Of a stretch of 64,000 nucleotides of DNA, positions 21,766 through 35,700 are shown piece by piece. This DNA comes from Gorsachius magnificus. Lineage: Eukaryota; Chordata; Aves; Pelecaniformes; Ardeidae. The notes under the pieces were generated by a model. That model saw only the letters and a list, made by a program, of their open reading frames with translations, did no database searches and was not told the DNA's origin. The stretch's first letter is position 1; each line of letters starts with the position of its first letter. The stretch lies in assembly GCA_034008185.1 (NCBI GenBank), contig CM067085.1:57022602-57086601 (forward strand), read 5' to 3'. A program made the translations under genes and the position numbers.

Positions 21766-21784
21766 ACCTGTGACTGTCACAGGT
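21766..21784. repeat. Near-perfect palindrome ACCTGTGAC-T-GTCACAGGT
   Basis: Two 9-bp arms that are exact reverse complements around a single T. Each arm contains a CACCTG/CAGGTG-like half (ACCTGTG / CACAGGT). It could bind a dimeric factor; function is inference. Confidence 0.5.
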
Positions 21785-24271
21785 GAAAATATTTGCTAAT
21801 GAAGTGTGTATTAGTCTTAGACAGGTAGAGAACTCGCTTAGTCTCTTAATTTACTTTGAATAATTCATTAGCTAGCACTCTTCACCCATGACAGTCATAG
21901 GTAAATCCCAGGCTGGAGCTGCTAATTAAAGTTGCAGGATGAAGGGAAGCTACTAACGAGATGCTAGACAAGTCCTCGAACAATACAGAGGTAATTTTAA
22001 GCACATAAAGTTTTGTGGTTGGTTTTCACATGAGGGTAAGGAAATGCTGAAGAATTTACGCTTGTTACAACAAATAATTAGAAATGCGTGTGAATGTAGA
22101 TGTGAGGCTGAGGGAGGGGAGCATGCTTCCCCAGGACCAGCGGGTACCCGCAGCGCGTAGATGGGTCCTTAGGGGTCATTCAACATATGGATATGAAAAA
22201 TTGATGAATGTTTCACATTTAACTTTAAAAAAAAAAATCTATAAACAATGGATCTATGTGGATGTTATCAGGCACCTCTATGGATAAATCTATCACTAAA
22301 AGATGACCTATGTCCGCTTAAACAAAAGCTTGTTACCCATGTGATGATCTGCACATGCTCTGTTGTCAAGTGGAACTAAATAGTGAGCTTGTGGAATGAA
22401 CACATATAGTTACAGTTTTGGATAGTAGAAATTAATTTTTCATGTTGTTTCTTCTACAATGTGAAATTTAGAAATTTCCAAATTTCTATTTCCAATTTCT
22501 GTTGAAGAGTACAGAAGATTGCATCTGTGTTGTTCCTGTTGTCTGGCTGGTTCAGTACACAGAAATATCTGATGTTGTAATACATTTAAATATGTTTTAT
22601 GTTAGGAATGAGATATCTAGAAATCTGTATGGGGATATGGAGGAGGATAAAACCACACTTTTAATGATTATTTTCAATATACAAAATACAGCACACTATT
22701 CAGACAAAATCAAATGTGTTAAAGCATTTTATCTTATTAAAGAAAATGTCTAATAGGAAAATCTGTATATAAGAGCTTCACTGAACATGGGAAAAGTGTG
22801 TGTGCGGAGTGCCTTGTCTAAAGGGAAAATAAATATAGCCAGTCAGAGGCGTTTGCTAATCCTGCTTACTGCACGGCCATGGCAGAAGCCCTGGCCCTGC
22901 AAGCGGTGGGGCAGGAGGCTGCCGGGACCCTCTGCAGATGGGCTGGTTTCAGGCACTGCACAACCAGCTGCTGGGGGGCACTTAGGGTATAACCTAATAA
23001 CACTCCATCTCTGACAGCAAAACCCACTAAAGGTGGTTCCAGTCCCCCCTGTTCCTTCTCGCCCTACACAGCTTGTGCAGCCACATTGTGGTTTGAACTG
23101 GGAGCCTTTAGAGAAAGAGCAGCGGGTACCACGTTCCCTGCTAGGTTCTTCCTAAACTGGTGCTTTCTCTAATTCGCTGTTCAGCCATCCAAGATATGAT
23201 AGCTGGCTTGCAATAAAACGAGAGCAGAGACGAAGCCCTGGAGCGTGTGCAAGGGCAGGACGGCATTCAGATGCTGCTGTGGCTGAGGACTGCATTTCAA
23301 AACACCATGTGCATTTATAAGGGTAGGAACAAAAAGTAACATGCTAGAAGAGCCGTACATGAAGTGTTTGACATAGGAAAAGTGCAGTGGCAGTGGTAAG
23401 GATGTGAAGATTACAAAAAAACCCCCAGCATCTTGTCCTGGTGAATTACTTGGCAAAGCAAACAGAGGTTTAAAGTGCTTCAGTTTACCAGCCACAGCAA
23501 ACCCTATGTTTGGGGGGGAAGAAACATAAACTACCATATAACTATACTTAAATCATAGGCATTAAAAAGTGAACCTCTCCATGAATTCTCTGTGATTTAG
23601 TGTGTTCTTGGTTGGCTGGAGGGATCCTGGCTGGTCCTGCTGGCAGCTCCTCACTGAACATGCCTGTGCCATGCACTGCCCCAAACTATTACAGCTGAGG
23701 AACAAATACCTTCCTGACGCGTTTTGTCATCATCCAAAATAGATGGCCAACCATCAGGCTCCTCTGGTTGCTCATGAAAGTTGGAGTGTGGAGCAGTTGA
23801 GCAGGTACTATATTTTCATCATTTTTCTCTGTGATACTGACAAACATAGAAAGTATGATTTTAAAATCAGCTCGTTGATGCTATATAAGATTTCAGTTTG
23901 GGGCTCTCTCCTAGGTACTATTCTGGTAAGTTTGTGAGGTGCTCCAGGTAGGCTTCCTGCTCCCGAGCAGCGCCCCAGGTGTTTGCTGAAGGTCTAAGGG
24001 AACAATATTCTTTCTAGCTGAACACAAATTTCTGATTTCTTTTGTGCAGCAGGTGATTTTGCACTGACTGAAAGTGCTTTTGACCGAAACCAAGTTATGA
24101 TTCATTTCCAGTCTGTATTCAAGCAGATTCTATTTTTATGCTTACATAAAGAATGGGGTGACTACAGAGAATTTGCATGCTCTCCTGAGAGTGTTTCCAA
24201 CTGCAGGTGACGGAGATGAAGCAACACCATGTCTATCCAATAATAAGACGGTATCAATTTCCTTACCTCAG

Positions 24272-24495
24272 GAGAATAAGATTGGGTATTAGGAAAAATT
24301 TCTTCACTGGAAGGGTTATCAAGCACTGGAACGGGCTGCCCAGAGAGGTGGTTGAGTCCCCATCCCTGGAGGCATTTAAAAGACAGGTAGATGAGGTGCT
24401 TAGGGACATGGTTTAGTGGTGGGATGGCAGGGTTAGGTTAACGGTTGGACTTGATGATCTTAAAGGTCTTTTCCAACCTAAATGATTCTATGATT
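24272..24495 (+). mobile_element. CR1 LINE 3' fragment
   Basis: The last ORF2 codons read [20 protein letters not shown], then the [24 protein letters not shown] ending, and then the 3' UTR with GGTTAACGGTTGGACTTGAT and an end GATTCTATGATT. It is the same subfamily as the copy at 5055-6621. It is truncated upstream of the LDIRKNFF block, so only about 220 bases remain. Confidence 0.92.
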
Positions 24496-26345
24496 TATAT
24501 GGAATATTGCTCAGGTAATGTTTGTAAACTCCGAGTGTTTGTGCATGATGGAGTTAAAAATGAGTTTGTTTTCTGCAGCAGTTTTTGCTATGCAGAAAGT
24601 TAAGAGAGGAACTCAGCGAATTAAAGAGGAAAGGAGTAACAGTTAATTCCTGCGCAGTGTCAGCAATGCGTGATGCGTTCATGATCCAGGCCTCTGTTGT
24701 CCGCGAATGCAGAGCATCCACTCAGCTCTTACACTTGACTTAGAAGACTGAAAAAAAAAAAAGCTTCTGCTAGTCACAAAGATGGTGCACCATCTGATCA
24801 TTGTAATTCTGATCAAGATTAAAGGGTTAAAAGCAATGAGTTAAATGTATTACTTTGGCATTTGTTTGTTTGGTGTACCTGTAGCTGCGGCAGATTGTTG
24901 ATTGACAGCAGGGACATGCCCTACTACTTATTTATAAAGAGATCTCAGAGTTCAGTGAGACCACGGAACAGCTTCTTCCATCATGGAGATAAATCTGCTT
25001 TTCATACGTCCTCCTACTGTTCTCCCACTTCCTCTGCAGAAAATACTGATTTTAAGACATTTTATGTTTTCCAGATTGAAATCATTGTCACACAGAGTAT
25101 TCTAATAGAAAGAGCAAAGAAAGTTCAATGGTGTATTTTTACACCTATAAAGTAACTTAGAATACTATAAAGTGTCGTTGTGGTTATGAAATAGTCCCAA
25201 AAGCAAAGGGAGCCAGCTACTTCATGGTCTGTGCAAATGCTTATGTGTGCAAAGTCCTGTCGTTGGTCTGAGAGCAGAACGACAAAATCAGAACCATTTA
25301 TTTTGCTCTAGTTTCCATGCCTAAGGTCTGAAGTGGTAAAGAACTTCCCCGCAGATCCCCTTTGGCTTGATGACTAAATTCCCTTTCAACAAAGCGACAT
25401 GTTGTGGAAACGTTTAAATCATAGAATTGATAGCAATTTGTTCAGGGTTTTTATAGCTTTCTTGGATCGCCTAAAAGATGCTGAAATGTTTTCTTTCACT
25501 TCAATCTTAGTTTGACTTTGAAGAGGATGAAATGTGTCTGTATGCTTCAGTGGTGACACTGTTTAAAAAGAATCTTTGTATATGAAGTACTTAATATACA
25601 GGGAAGGGAGGAATAGTAAAAGGTTTATAAGCGTTTGATGGTTTGATGCTGCATTCTCTCCTAAGTCAGGATCAGAGCTGTTCGGAAGCAGCCTCCAGGG
25701 TAATTTCTCATCTAGCCACCGCTCTCAGCAGAGCCCCTTGGCATCGCTCTCCTGTGGCCCCCCACCCTGGAGGGTATGATTCGGTAGCAGAGCCAGGCTA
25801 TGTGCAGGGTCCAGGCCATGGCTGCCTTCTCTGCCATGGGTAGCAAAAAGCCCAGTTCTCAGTCTTGGAAGATAAAGGCTTTGAGTTCAAACCCATATGA
25901 TCTATTTAGCATGTTTTGCTCTATAAGCTCAAAACACGTGTATGTTAAGTACAGCAGTGAATGATTTCTTATAGCATCCCCTTGATACTGATGGAATAAC
26001 TATTAGTATTCTCTTATTAATGAAGAGGTTGACAAAGTCCCAGTGGATGAGGGGTATTACTCTATTTCAAGCCTTGTTTTAATTCCTCTAGATCACTCAT
26101 TTTCCAAAAGTAATATTTAGAAGATGTATAAACTCATTGCCTTTTCACCCTACTTTCCATTTAAATGATGTCGCATCTGCTGAACCCCAGTATTAATGTC
26201 TAGTTCCTCTTAAGTTGCACAAATTATGTTGTTAAACAGTGAAGTAATTCAAACAAGTGCACAGTGCAGTGGTTCTTTATGGTAGACCTGGATGGTACCG
26301 ACTGGCTTTAACCATGCCTATCGCTTTTAAAAGTCAGCATGTAGC
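24496..26345. other. Unique sequence
   Basis: No gene or recognised transposon. Short frames only, such as 24862-25155 (+), with no family resemblance. Confidence 0.55.
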
Positions 26346-26890
26346 TGTCGTGGTTTAACCCAGCAGGCAGCTGAACACCACACAGCCGCTTGCTCACTGC
26401 CCCCCTCCCCAGTGGGATGGGGGAGAGAATTGGGGAAAAAAGTAGAACCTGTGGGTTAAGATAAAGACAGCTTAATAAGAGAAAAGAATAACAATAATAA
26501 TGATGGTAAGAGAATATCCAGAATATACAAGTGATGCACAGTGCAATTGCTCATCACCCACTGACCGATGCTCAGACCACCCCCAAGCAGCAACCACTCT
26601 CCCTCCGGCCAACTCTCCCCCAGCATGACATCATATGGTACGGAATAGCCCTTTGGCCAGTTTGGGTCAGCTGTCCTGGCTGTGCCCTCCAGCCCCCCAC
26701 CCCACCCCCACCCCCAGCTTTTTATGCACCTGGCAGAGCATGGGAAGAGTTCTTGACTAGTCTAGGCACTGCTTAGCACCAGCTAAAGCATCAGTGCATT
26801 ATCAACATTCTTCTAGTATTGAATACAAAACACAACACTATGCTAGCTACTAGGAAGAAAATTAACTCCATCCCAGCTGAAACCAGGACG
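26346..26890 (-). mobile_element. Solo LTR 2 of the same ERV family (545 bp)
   Basis: Reverse-orientation copy of the family at 3508 and 60132. On the plus strand it begins TGTCGTGGTTTAACCCAGCA and ends AACTCCATCCCAGCTGAAAC CAGGACG in adjoining blocks; the last base should be A for a canonical end and has changed to G. A perfect 5-bp target-site duplication, GTAGC, flanks it (26341-26345 and 26891-26895). No internal retroviral sequence remains. It has an expanded C-rich tract at 26693-26715, which on the LTR sense strand is four G-runs, not seen in the other two copies. Confidence 0.93.
26693..26715 (-). repeat. G-quadruplex motif on LTR 2 sense strand
   Basis: On the plus strand C6-A-C4-A-C5-A-C5; the minus strand therefore has four G-runs of 4-6 separated by single T residues. 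This is a strong canonical G-quadruplex pattern with one-base loops. Confidence 0.7.
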
Positions 26891-29800
26891 GTAGCTTACC
26901 AGTTTAAACTGTGCTGTCCCCTGGCTGGCAGAGCTCAGGGTAGCAAACTTGGGAAAGACCTTGTGCGATAGCTTATTTCCTGCAAAAATGAGAAAACATT
27001 AACATTGCACCTTTGTAATAAAGTGCATTGAATTGTAAATGAAAAGCACGTAGTTGTGATTTAAAATGCAAGCAGCTCCTGCAAATCAATACTAGCTATA
27101 TAAAAAGAGTTCAAAATGATAATACAAATTAATTCCGGAGAGAAATATTCATAGTAGTCATGATACACTGATTTCTGCCAGTCACAGCTTGATTGCATTT
27201 ACAGTTACATTTGTGGTACTCTTGATAAATCCATGATTGGAAGATAATGTTCACATTTGAACCAAGTACATCTTTGAGAAAGGCTTAAGACAATGAAATA
27301 CAAAGTAAACCCCATGCCTTGCCTCTTCGCTCAGTTCCAGTTTTAGGGATGAAGGTTTTTCTGGACTTGGCGCGGCAGTGACTTTGCACTTGAGCAGCAT
27401 GCTTCAGCAAATCAATTTCTGTCCAGGGGGAGGGCTGGACCTCCAGCTTCATCTCCCCCAAGGCTTTTAGCCTCCTTTGACCTCAGCAATCCATAAGCTT
27501 CTGCTTCAGTTTCCCAGCAGTATATTAAAAAATAATAAAGTCAATAGTTGGAGCTGTCAATGGGAAGGTGCTCTGGTGCTGGGAGCAGGGTGGGCTTCTC
27601 TGGCCAGCATCCTCGGCTGTGAGAAGAAACAGGGCTGGGGTGGAGGGAGGGGATGGCATCCCAGGGAGCCGGGGGTCTGCGAGGCAGCATCCTGCACTCT
27701 ACAGGGGGTACCAAGTGGTTAAGGAGAGCAGCTGCAGGAGCGCTTTGGGTTTTCATCTCCAGAGCTACACATGACATTTTTCACCGATATCCTGTGATGG
27801 CAATTTGTTTACCTGGGGCTGATCTGAAACTTCATCAGATAGAGGATCCTAAATCTATGGCACAGGAAAGAGGAACAGCATATACATTCCTTTTCCATGC
27901 CAAAATACAGTAAGGCAGCATTTTGACGTGGAGGCATTTTATGAGGCTGTCTCTGCAGTCTGAAAGTAGCAGGGCTGCTTATTTTAGTCAGCTGGTTGCA
28001 TTAAATTGTCCCCCATAAGAGCATTTTAAGGACTGTGCAATCATTCTCATTTCTCCTTTGCACAGCCTGGTTCAGTTCATGATCTGCTGCTCTCACATAT
28101 GAAAAGGAATAGATCTCTGCGCCAGGTATCCCAGGAAGAAACAGTTTGCCTTAATCTGAAATTACGATCTTTCAGAGTGTGCCTCTCACTTTCCATGGCC
28201 TGGACTCTCCTGTTTTTCTCCTGTTACCTAGAAAAGGAGGTTTTCTGTTGGCACTCATGCACCGAGAGCCCCTTCTGTACGCCCCTTCAGGATGGCTTCC
28301 CTGCCTGTGCATCGAGGAAAGGTAATCCTTTCATCAGGTGCAGGTTCTCAGTTTTCACCAAGATGACATTATTTATGGTAGAAGAAGCAACTTTTAGCTT
28401 CCTTGCTCCCCCCTGGGATCCCTGGGAGGGCAAAAGCAGAGAGACCAGCCCACAGGAGCCACGAGACCCCTTCTCCCTGCTGCAGCCTGCAGAGCGGCAC
28501 TGGGGAGGAGGTGTTTTTCTAACAGCTCAATATTATGCAGTTTCTTCTTTTCTCACCATATTTGTTTCACGTTGGTTTTAGAAATGTGAACTCTTCTGTG
28601 TGGAAGCTACTCTTATCCTGAAGGTCCTCTCATGTCAGCTGTCCCTGTACACATGAATGAGCTGAGTTAGTGTTTATGATTTCTACATTGACTTTAAAGC
28701 ACAGAATAGATTTTAAACAACAAATTTCCTTATTTTTCTTTTTGTTTTTTTTTTTCTTTTTTTTAAGGAAAACAAATGATGTTTGGACAATGAATTAAAT
28801 ACTCACAGAAACCTTAGACGAGCGTATGAAAATTTGCAGCTGTTTTCACATAAGAACTTTCTTGATATGTGTTTTGATATGTAGCGTGTTACTAAATTTA
28901 CACAACCTTAAGTGACTTTTAAATCCAGGCCTTGCTGCAAAACCTGTGCCTGCTCCTGTACCTCTACAAAATTCAACCTCTAGTGAATATTTTATATCAC
29001 AATCTTTTTATATCATGTCTTTCTAAATTACTTTAGCTTACATCCTACTACGATCTACATCTAGACCTGTGCTAACATGCTTTCATGTCCCTGTGCTTCT
29101 GGGGGGACATTTGCTGTCTTCTCAGGGTCAGCATGTGGATGCAGTAGATCTTGGCTGACCCCGAAGCCTCGGCCACAGGTGACTGTAACACAGGCTGGGG
29201 CATGGTGAGCTTCAGCATCCATGCAAGAGGAAAGCCAGGGAACAGCTTCCCATATGTAAGTGCTGCTAATGGTTTTAAAAAGATGAAGTCGGTAGCTTCT
29301 CATTCTCTTTCTTCTATTCTTCTTCTAAATATGAGGATTTTTATTTTGTTGATTCATAGGTTATCTAAATATGAATAGGTTCACATCAATCAGCACTGCT
29401 GGTACCACAGAATGAATATAGATGTTGTGTTCAGTACTTCCCTAAAAGAAAGAATGTATGTCTGAAATGTAAATCCGCATTCTGCAGTCTTTTCTCATGA
29501 ATCCTTGAAGCCTAACTCTTTAGGGTCTTTTTTTTAAACATTAATCAATTATTTTGCTCTAGACCTCTAAATCGGTTTGCAAGAATTTATGTTATCTGTG
29601 GCATTATGATAATTTCCAGCGGATGGTAACAATCAAGCATTATACAAAGCACAGAAGTTAGAAATGAGAAATCTTTGCTAGTTCCTCCAGATGAATGTTG
29701 GAAATGTATACAGTCAGTTAAGATTTTCTATTTATTCAGTGACCAAGCTTTAAATTGCACATGGCAATTACTCAGTGTTCTTCATACTAATGTATTCTGG

Positions 29801-31831
29801 AGCACTGAGGGAAAATTATGGTGCACTCTTGATAGTTTTAGAAAATGAAGTGAAGCAAGATCCAGTAGCATTTTGCACCATGCAGAGGCTCCAGGGAGAA
29901 CAAGAGCCTGCATGCTGGTGCACGTACAAGAAAAAAAAAGCATGCTGGTTTACAGCAGCTACTGTTGCCATTAAGATATCAAAGGTGAAATTAAAAGTTT
30001 CCTACAATTCCTAGTTGTAAAAACAGAAAAAAAAAAAGACTCCTTGAGCCTAAAAACCTTCTCCTATAAATCGGGGCCCCTGAGAGCTAATTCAAAAGAA
30101 AAAACCCAACTCCTCATTCCAGTTGGCCTGAAGTAGCCCCAGATTTACCCACTTCTGCTCAGACACCTGCTGTGGTGTCAGTGGGAGATTTGTCTCAGGG
30201 ACTGGTCGTGGCACAGTCCCATGATTTGTCATCCACCAGCGCGAACTGACACGGCTTTGGGTTTGGGGGGTCACACGTATGCCTGGGGTGCTGCTTTGGT
30301 ACAGGTTGTCCCCACCTGCCTGGGCAGAAATGTGGCCTTGATGTCTCAAGACATGCTACATGCCTGTATTATTGTGCCAGGAGAGCTAGTGACTGATGAA
30401 AAGTCATCTTCCTACAGCATCTTGTTTATTTTTTGCAACATCTTTACAAATATTTGTATTTAAAGCTTTCTCATTAGAACTAATGACAAGTAATATGCAC
30501 AAGGAATCATTAGCAGAAAATGAGATTATTGCGTCTTACATTTAAAATTATTTAAGTCAGTATTCTTGACAAATAAAGCAGGTGACCTTTTATTAAAAGG
30601 GATGATTGGTGTTAGTAATTAAAGTAAGACACACTAAACATAATACATCTTCAAAGTATCCCCATATAATTTGTCTTTTCTTGCCTCATTTGAGAACCTT
30701 TCTTGCTTTATTTGAGATTGCTCTTCTAGGGATTCTGAGTAGCTGAAATATTTTACTGTTTAGTGAATTGAAAAATAATTTCCTAACCTTAACCATAAAA
30801 GTTCTTGGACATATGTGGACTTCTTTACAACATGAGAAATCCACTTTGTTGCAGCACTTTCATAATTTAAAAAAAGTCTTCCCTAGATGTTGTTAGAAAG
30901 AAAAGTGATTGTAGATGATATTCTAGAAGTCCAGGAGCTGACACATTAGACTTCCATCACTATAAAAAAGTGTATTTTCAGCTCTCTTGAGCCATCCCTT
31001 TTCCTGAGGACACAGCAGCTGTGTCGTGTTTGTGGGCAAGTGAGCAAGATGAAGGTGATGCTGCAGAAATCTCTATTTCCAATCAAAGGAAAAGAAAATA
31101 CAGATGAATAAGCTGTGTGCAGTCTAGGACAAGGAACTGTGGAGCTGATACTACAACTTCAAGGATGTTTGCTCATTATAGTTACAAAGCTGTAATGTAT
31201 TTTTAATCAAATCGTCAGTTTGAAAATCTGGATTGTTTTGGCTTCCATTTCCAAAAGAGGGAAAGTAACTATGATGATTTTGCTTTTACAGTATTTGTAT
31301 GTAAACTTATTTTTCCCATTTAGTAATTTAAATTGTCATAGATAAAAGAAAGTATAATTGATACACACTTATTTTAATAATTCTCAAATGGTTCTCATTC
31401 TATAAACCAAATACACCTAAATGTGTTTGTGTTCATGAATTAATTCATTTTTACCATAGGCTTATGACAATGTTATAAACTCAGTATTCCATAATCAAAG
31501 TCGTCTCCCTTTCTGAAGTTTAAGACGCTGAAATATTGATGCCATAGAAATCAGAGAGGACAGGATTCTGACATCTTATTTTATAAGTAGTGGATGTCTT
31601 TGTTACTTTGATTAGAAACCCATGGTATTTCAGTCTTTGAAGAAAAGGGAAGAGTTTTTCCCTCCTGCTTGTCATCCTTACTGCAAATGCACAAGAACAG
31701 TGTAGTATGTGTGCAGTACACAACAAAAAATGCCCAAATTTTCCTACTTTCTTCGAGAAAAAACAAAAATAAAGTGATACAGCATTAATGAAGACTAGTA
31801 ATTTTCTTCACATATGAAAGAACCGAATATT
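26891..31831. other. Unique AT-rich sequence
   Basis: No recognised element or gene. The longest open frame is 160 codons at 28099-28581 (+), which has no recognised domain and mixed composition. GC-rich patches at about 27550-27720 give frames on both strands. A T-rich low-complexity stretch lies at about 28735-28768. Confidence 0.5.
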
Positions 31832-32757
31832 TCATAGAATCATAGGATGATTTGGGTTGGAAGGGACCTTAAAGATCATCTAGTTCCAACCCCCCTGCCG
31901 TGGGCAGGGACACCTTCCACTAGACCAGGTTGCTCAAAGCGCCATCCAGCCTGGCCTTGAACACTTCCAGGGATGGGGCAGCCACAACTTCTCTGGGCAA
32001 CCTGTTCCAGTGTCTCACCACCCTCACAGTGAACAGTTTCTTCCTTATAGCTAACCTATATCTACCCTCTTTCAGTTTAAGGCCATTACCTCTTGTCCTA
32101 TCCCTACATACCCTTGTAAAAAGTCCCTCTCCAGCTTTCTTGTAGGCCCCCTTCAGGTACTAGAAGGCTGCTATAAGGTCTCCCTGGAGCCTTCTCTCCT
32201 CCAGGCTGAACAATCCCAACTCTCTCAGCCTGTCTTCACAGGAGAGCTGTTCCAGCCCTCTGATCATCTTCATGGCCCTCCTCTGGACTCACTCCAACAG
32301 GTCGATGTCCTTCTTGTGTTGGTGTCCCCAGAGCTGAATGCAGACTCCAGGTGGGGTCTCATGAGAGCAGAGTAGAGGGGGAGAATCACCTCCCTTGACC
32401 TGCTGGTCACATTTCTTTTGATGCAGAGCAGGATGCAATTGGCTTTCTGGGCTGCAAGCGCAAGTTGCTGGGTCATGAACTTCTCATCAAGTAACACTCC
32501 CAAGTCCTTCTGTTCAGAGCTGCTCTCAATCCATTCTTCACCCAGCCTCTATTTGTGCTTGGGATTACCCTGACCCATGTGCAGGACCTTGCACTTGCCC
32601 TTGTTGCATGATGTTTTCCTGGGCCCACCTCTTAAGGCCTCTGGATGGCATCCCTTCCCTCCAGCATGTCAACTGCACCACACAGCTTGGTGTTGTCAGC
32701 AAACTTGCAGAGGGTGCACTCAATCCCAGTGTCCAGGTTGCCGGCAAAAATGTCTTT
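31832..32757 (-). mobile_element. CR1 LINE fragment, degenerate RT to 3' end
   Basis: On the minus strand it runs from just before the RT FADD region to the 3' tail (plus-strand start TCATAGAATCATAGGATGAT). The FADD motif, at about 32687-32704, has become F-A-D-N. The frame is then broken by small deletions near 32625-32660. Further on, the [20 protein letters not shown] and [18 protein letters not shown] blocks are recognisable at 32270-32503, followed by a frameshift. It shares its 3' blocks with the copy at 8995. About 926 bases long and clearly a dead copy. Confidence 0.9.
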
Positions 32758-35700
32758 TGGCTGTCTGAAATTTCTGCTTCAACAACTTTCCCTGCTCTGA
32801 TGAGCAGGAAGGTAACATTGACAGTGATGAAGTCATGTATCACCAGGTAATCACTGTAGTTCTGGTGTGGTTTTCCCAGGAGTTTCCTGACACCCTTCTT
32901 GCCTCCATGATAGGCAGGAGGGGGCCATGTGTCTGCTGGAGTGTCTGATCAGCTCTGGACTTGTTCAGTAACCAGGGTCAGAGCACCAGCCACAACTCTG
33001 GCTTTTTAGGGCTCTTCAGCTGCTCTGCCCTTCAGAGATGAAGACTGATCTCCAGTGGTGTTCTCCATTCTCTCCTCTCTGCCTTCACTTTCATATAGAA
33101 ATAAGTTTAATTGTTATGGGCATTGATTTAGTCTATATGAAGGGGAAGTTGGACCTTCAGAGCTCCCTTCCAACCTAAATTATTCAGTGGTCCTAATCCA
33201 TATAGCTTTCTATTCCAGCAAACTCCAGCAAATTATTTAATTTTATTTTAATGCAGTAGATGCTTATTGAGGTTAGAGGTATGAATTTGTATTCTGCTTT
33301 CATGCTGATGTCCAAGCCTGCTCAGGGTCAGTCGCAACATCTGTATCATGTTTTATCAACTGAGATTGAATGTTGTTGCTACCCTTGGTTAAGTGTTAAA
33401 GTTTGCAGTGCTTTTTTCCATGAAATATCCAGAAGACTGCCTTGCTGGAGGAGGCAAGACCTTACCATGGGCAGCAGGAGAGCTCCAGCTGGTGTCAGCA
33501 GAGCTGGGATATGCTTCTCAGAGATACTGTCAGTGGCAATATAAGCACGTCAAGAACAGGAGGAAAAACTTCATTTGAAACCACATTCAAAACAGTGCAA
33601 TAAATTATTGAGGAGATTGTAGAAGTTCAGTCATGAAAGGCTTTCAGAGAGTTGGTACATCTTTCAGTGTTGCATTATGGTTGGTTTCGATTTTGGACAG
33701 GAAAACAGATCTCTGAGTTACCTCTTGCATTGTTTCTGATGAGTTTTCACTCACTTTATGCATTAATATGAAAACAACATATGGTGAGTACCCAGTGTTA
33801 TGAGTGGCTTTCTATAAATTAAGATTGATTTTTATAGCCTTTGACCTATAGCTGCTAAAGCCTTAGTTCTCAGTGACTTTCCTTTCTGTGGTCCTGCATA
33901 AAGTAGTAGTGGACAGAGTTTAAGTTATTTCAGAGTGCCTAAAGATGAAGACAGATGCCTGAGCGACTCTTATGTCTTATTTCAATGAGAATTAAGTCAA
34001 TATAGATGAGTAGCCAGTTCTTAAACTCCATGTTTGTCTTTAGGCACTTTAGGTGTCATTTTTAATCTTGTCACTGACATACTCTAATGCAAGAAAAATT
34101 TTCAGCAGCTCTTCTCCTACTTAAAACTTACTGAAATTTGTTCCTGTTTTCCTTGCCAGCTGAATTTTTCATTTCCTTGACAGAAATTGTGATAGTAAAT
34201 ATTGGTAATGTAAGTGAAAGTTTTGACTTGTATCAGAATTAAAAAGAACAGATTCAAGTGATCCTTATTATCTGAGCTCAAAAGCAGACTCTTTTTGTAT
34301 TGTGTAGCATCAGTCAACCAGTACATCTGACTTTATATTTTCTTGGATTAATTTCACAAGCAGTACTTGAAAGTCTGAAGCTTAGTACATTTTTATTTAA
34401 GTTAGTAGCTTTTGACATGCACATAAACTTTCACCAAAGATCTTGCTCAGTCTAGGGTGATTGCATTGAATGAGGAACATCAGGTAAATAAATATTAAGA
34501 GCAGACTCTAAGGCAATTTGATATAGCTTCACTGATGTCAATAAAAATATGGCAAGTTAGGTGATTTAGAGGGAGAATAAGTCTAAAACATAAAATAATT
34601 ATATGGATACACCCACAAATATGAGTAAATATAATTTCTGTTCAGGGAAGTTCTGCTTCACTGTGTAACTACAGCTAAGTCAGATGCCCACACGTTAAGC
34701 ATTGTAAGGTGAAACTTGTGTGTGCCAGTTCCTAAAGCAACATATATTCAGGTCCTTGGGTTTTCTATGAGTGGATGGGAGGAGAAGGAGCCTGCGATGC
34801 AGTGCGGGTATTTGGTGTGCAGAGAAAAGAGAAGTTCATTACTTAGGCATTTGCTGACAGCTTGGCACAAGGTGAAGGAAGAAATAGATGTTCCATTGTA
34901 GTTTGGGGGTTTGGCATCCCAAATTCACCACCTACACACTCATTTATTTTTGTATAATATGTTTTCAAATACTGCCATTTGAATTTGCTAGCATTTTTAA
35001 ACCATGTCATCTGCGTATAAATACATGGTTTGTGGCTAAGCTGAAGGGTCCTCAGACACGTTCACAAGTCTGAAAAAAGACACAGTTTTATTATTGCCTG
35101 TTAATATGGTCTATCCATATGTAAAACCAAGATATTTGTGCGCTTGCTTAGCTTTGATTACAACACGGGGGGCAAAGTTTCATTTGGAGATATTACCATG
35201 TTATTCTGAGAGAATCTAAGACTAGCTTAGTTTGCAATATTTTGGAAATCAAATCACTTCTCTCATCATATGAACAAAATTGTACTGTTCCTTCTCTTCT
35301 TCAACACATACATGTGATATGGAAAAGGTATAATGGAGTTAAAATTTTTCATGCTTAGTATGATCTACAGTTAGCAGCTGGTTTTGCCTGTCAAAGTATG
35401 CCCAAAGCTTACCGTTACACACTTAATGAGAAAAGCATTAATTTTGCTGTGATGAGCTGGAACAGAGCATACTTTTACAGTCCTAAAGGAGGATAAGCTT
35501 TTTGTCATGAGCAAGAAAGGCAGACAGAGTGATATTAGGGTAGTGCATTTTGTGTAAAGATACAGTTAGGTCTCGTGTGCTATGTCAAATGCAGAAGTGC
35601 CCGGCTGTCCAACACAACTCTGTCCTATAGACTAGGTTTCTCAAAACTGCTTGTCGAAGTGCCTAACTTTTATGCATTTCAGTCCTGAGCTGGGTCTTGT

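Larger units (their letters stand above)
19216..24271. other. Unique sequence with small repeats
   Basis: No gene recognised. Holds a 14-bp-arm inverted repeat (19512-19570), an A22 tract (20061-20082), a GC-rich patch at about 20640-20960 with chance frames on both strands, a near-perfect palindrome (21766-21784) and a small palindrome TAGAAATTTCCAAATTTCTA (22469-22488). The GC-rich patch at about 22870-22990 also produces chance frames. Confidence 0.5.

Noticed and set aside
28099..28581. 160-codon open frame (+)
   Set aside because: No recognised domain, no convincing splice sites or start context, and a composition shift in the middle that follows local base composition.
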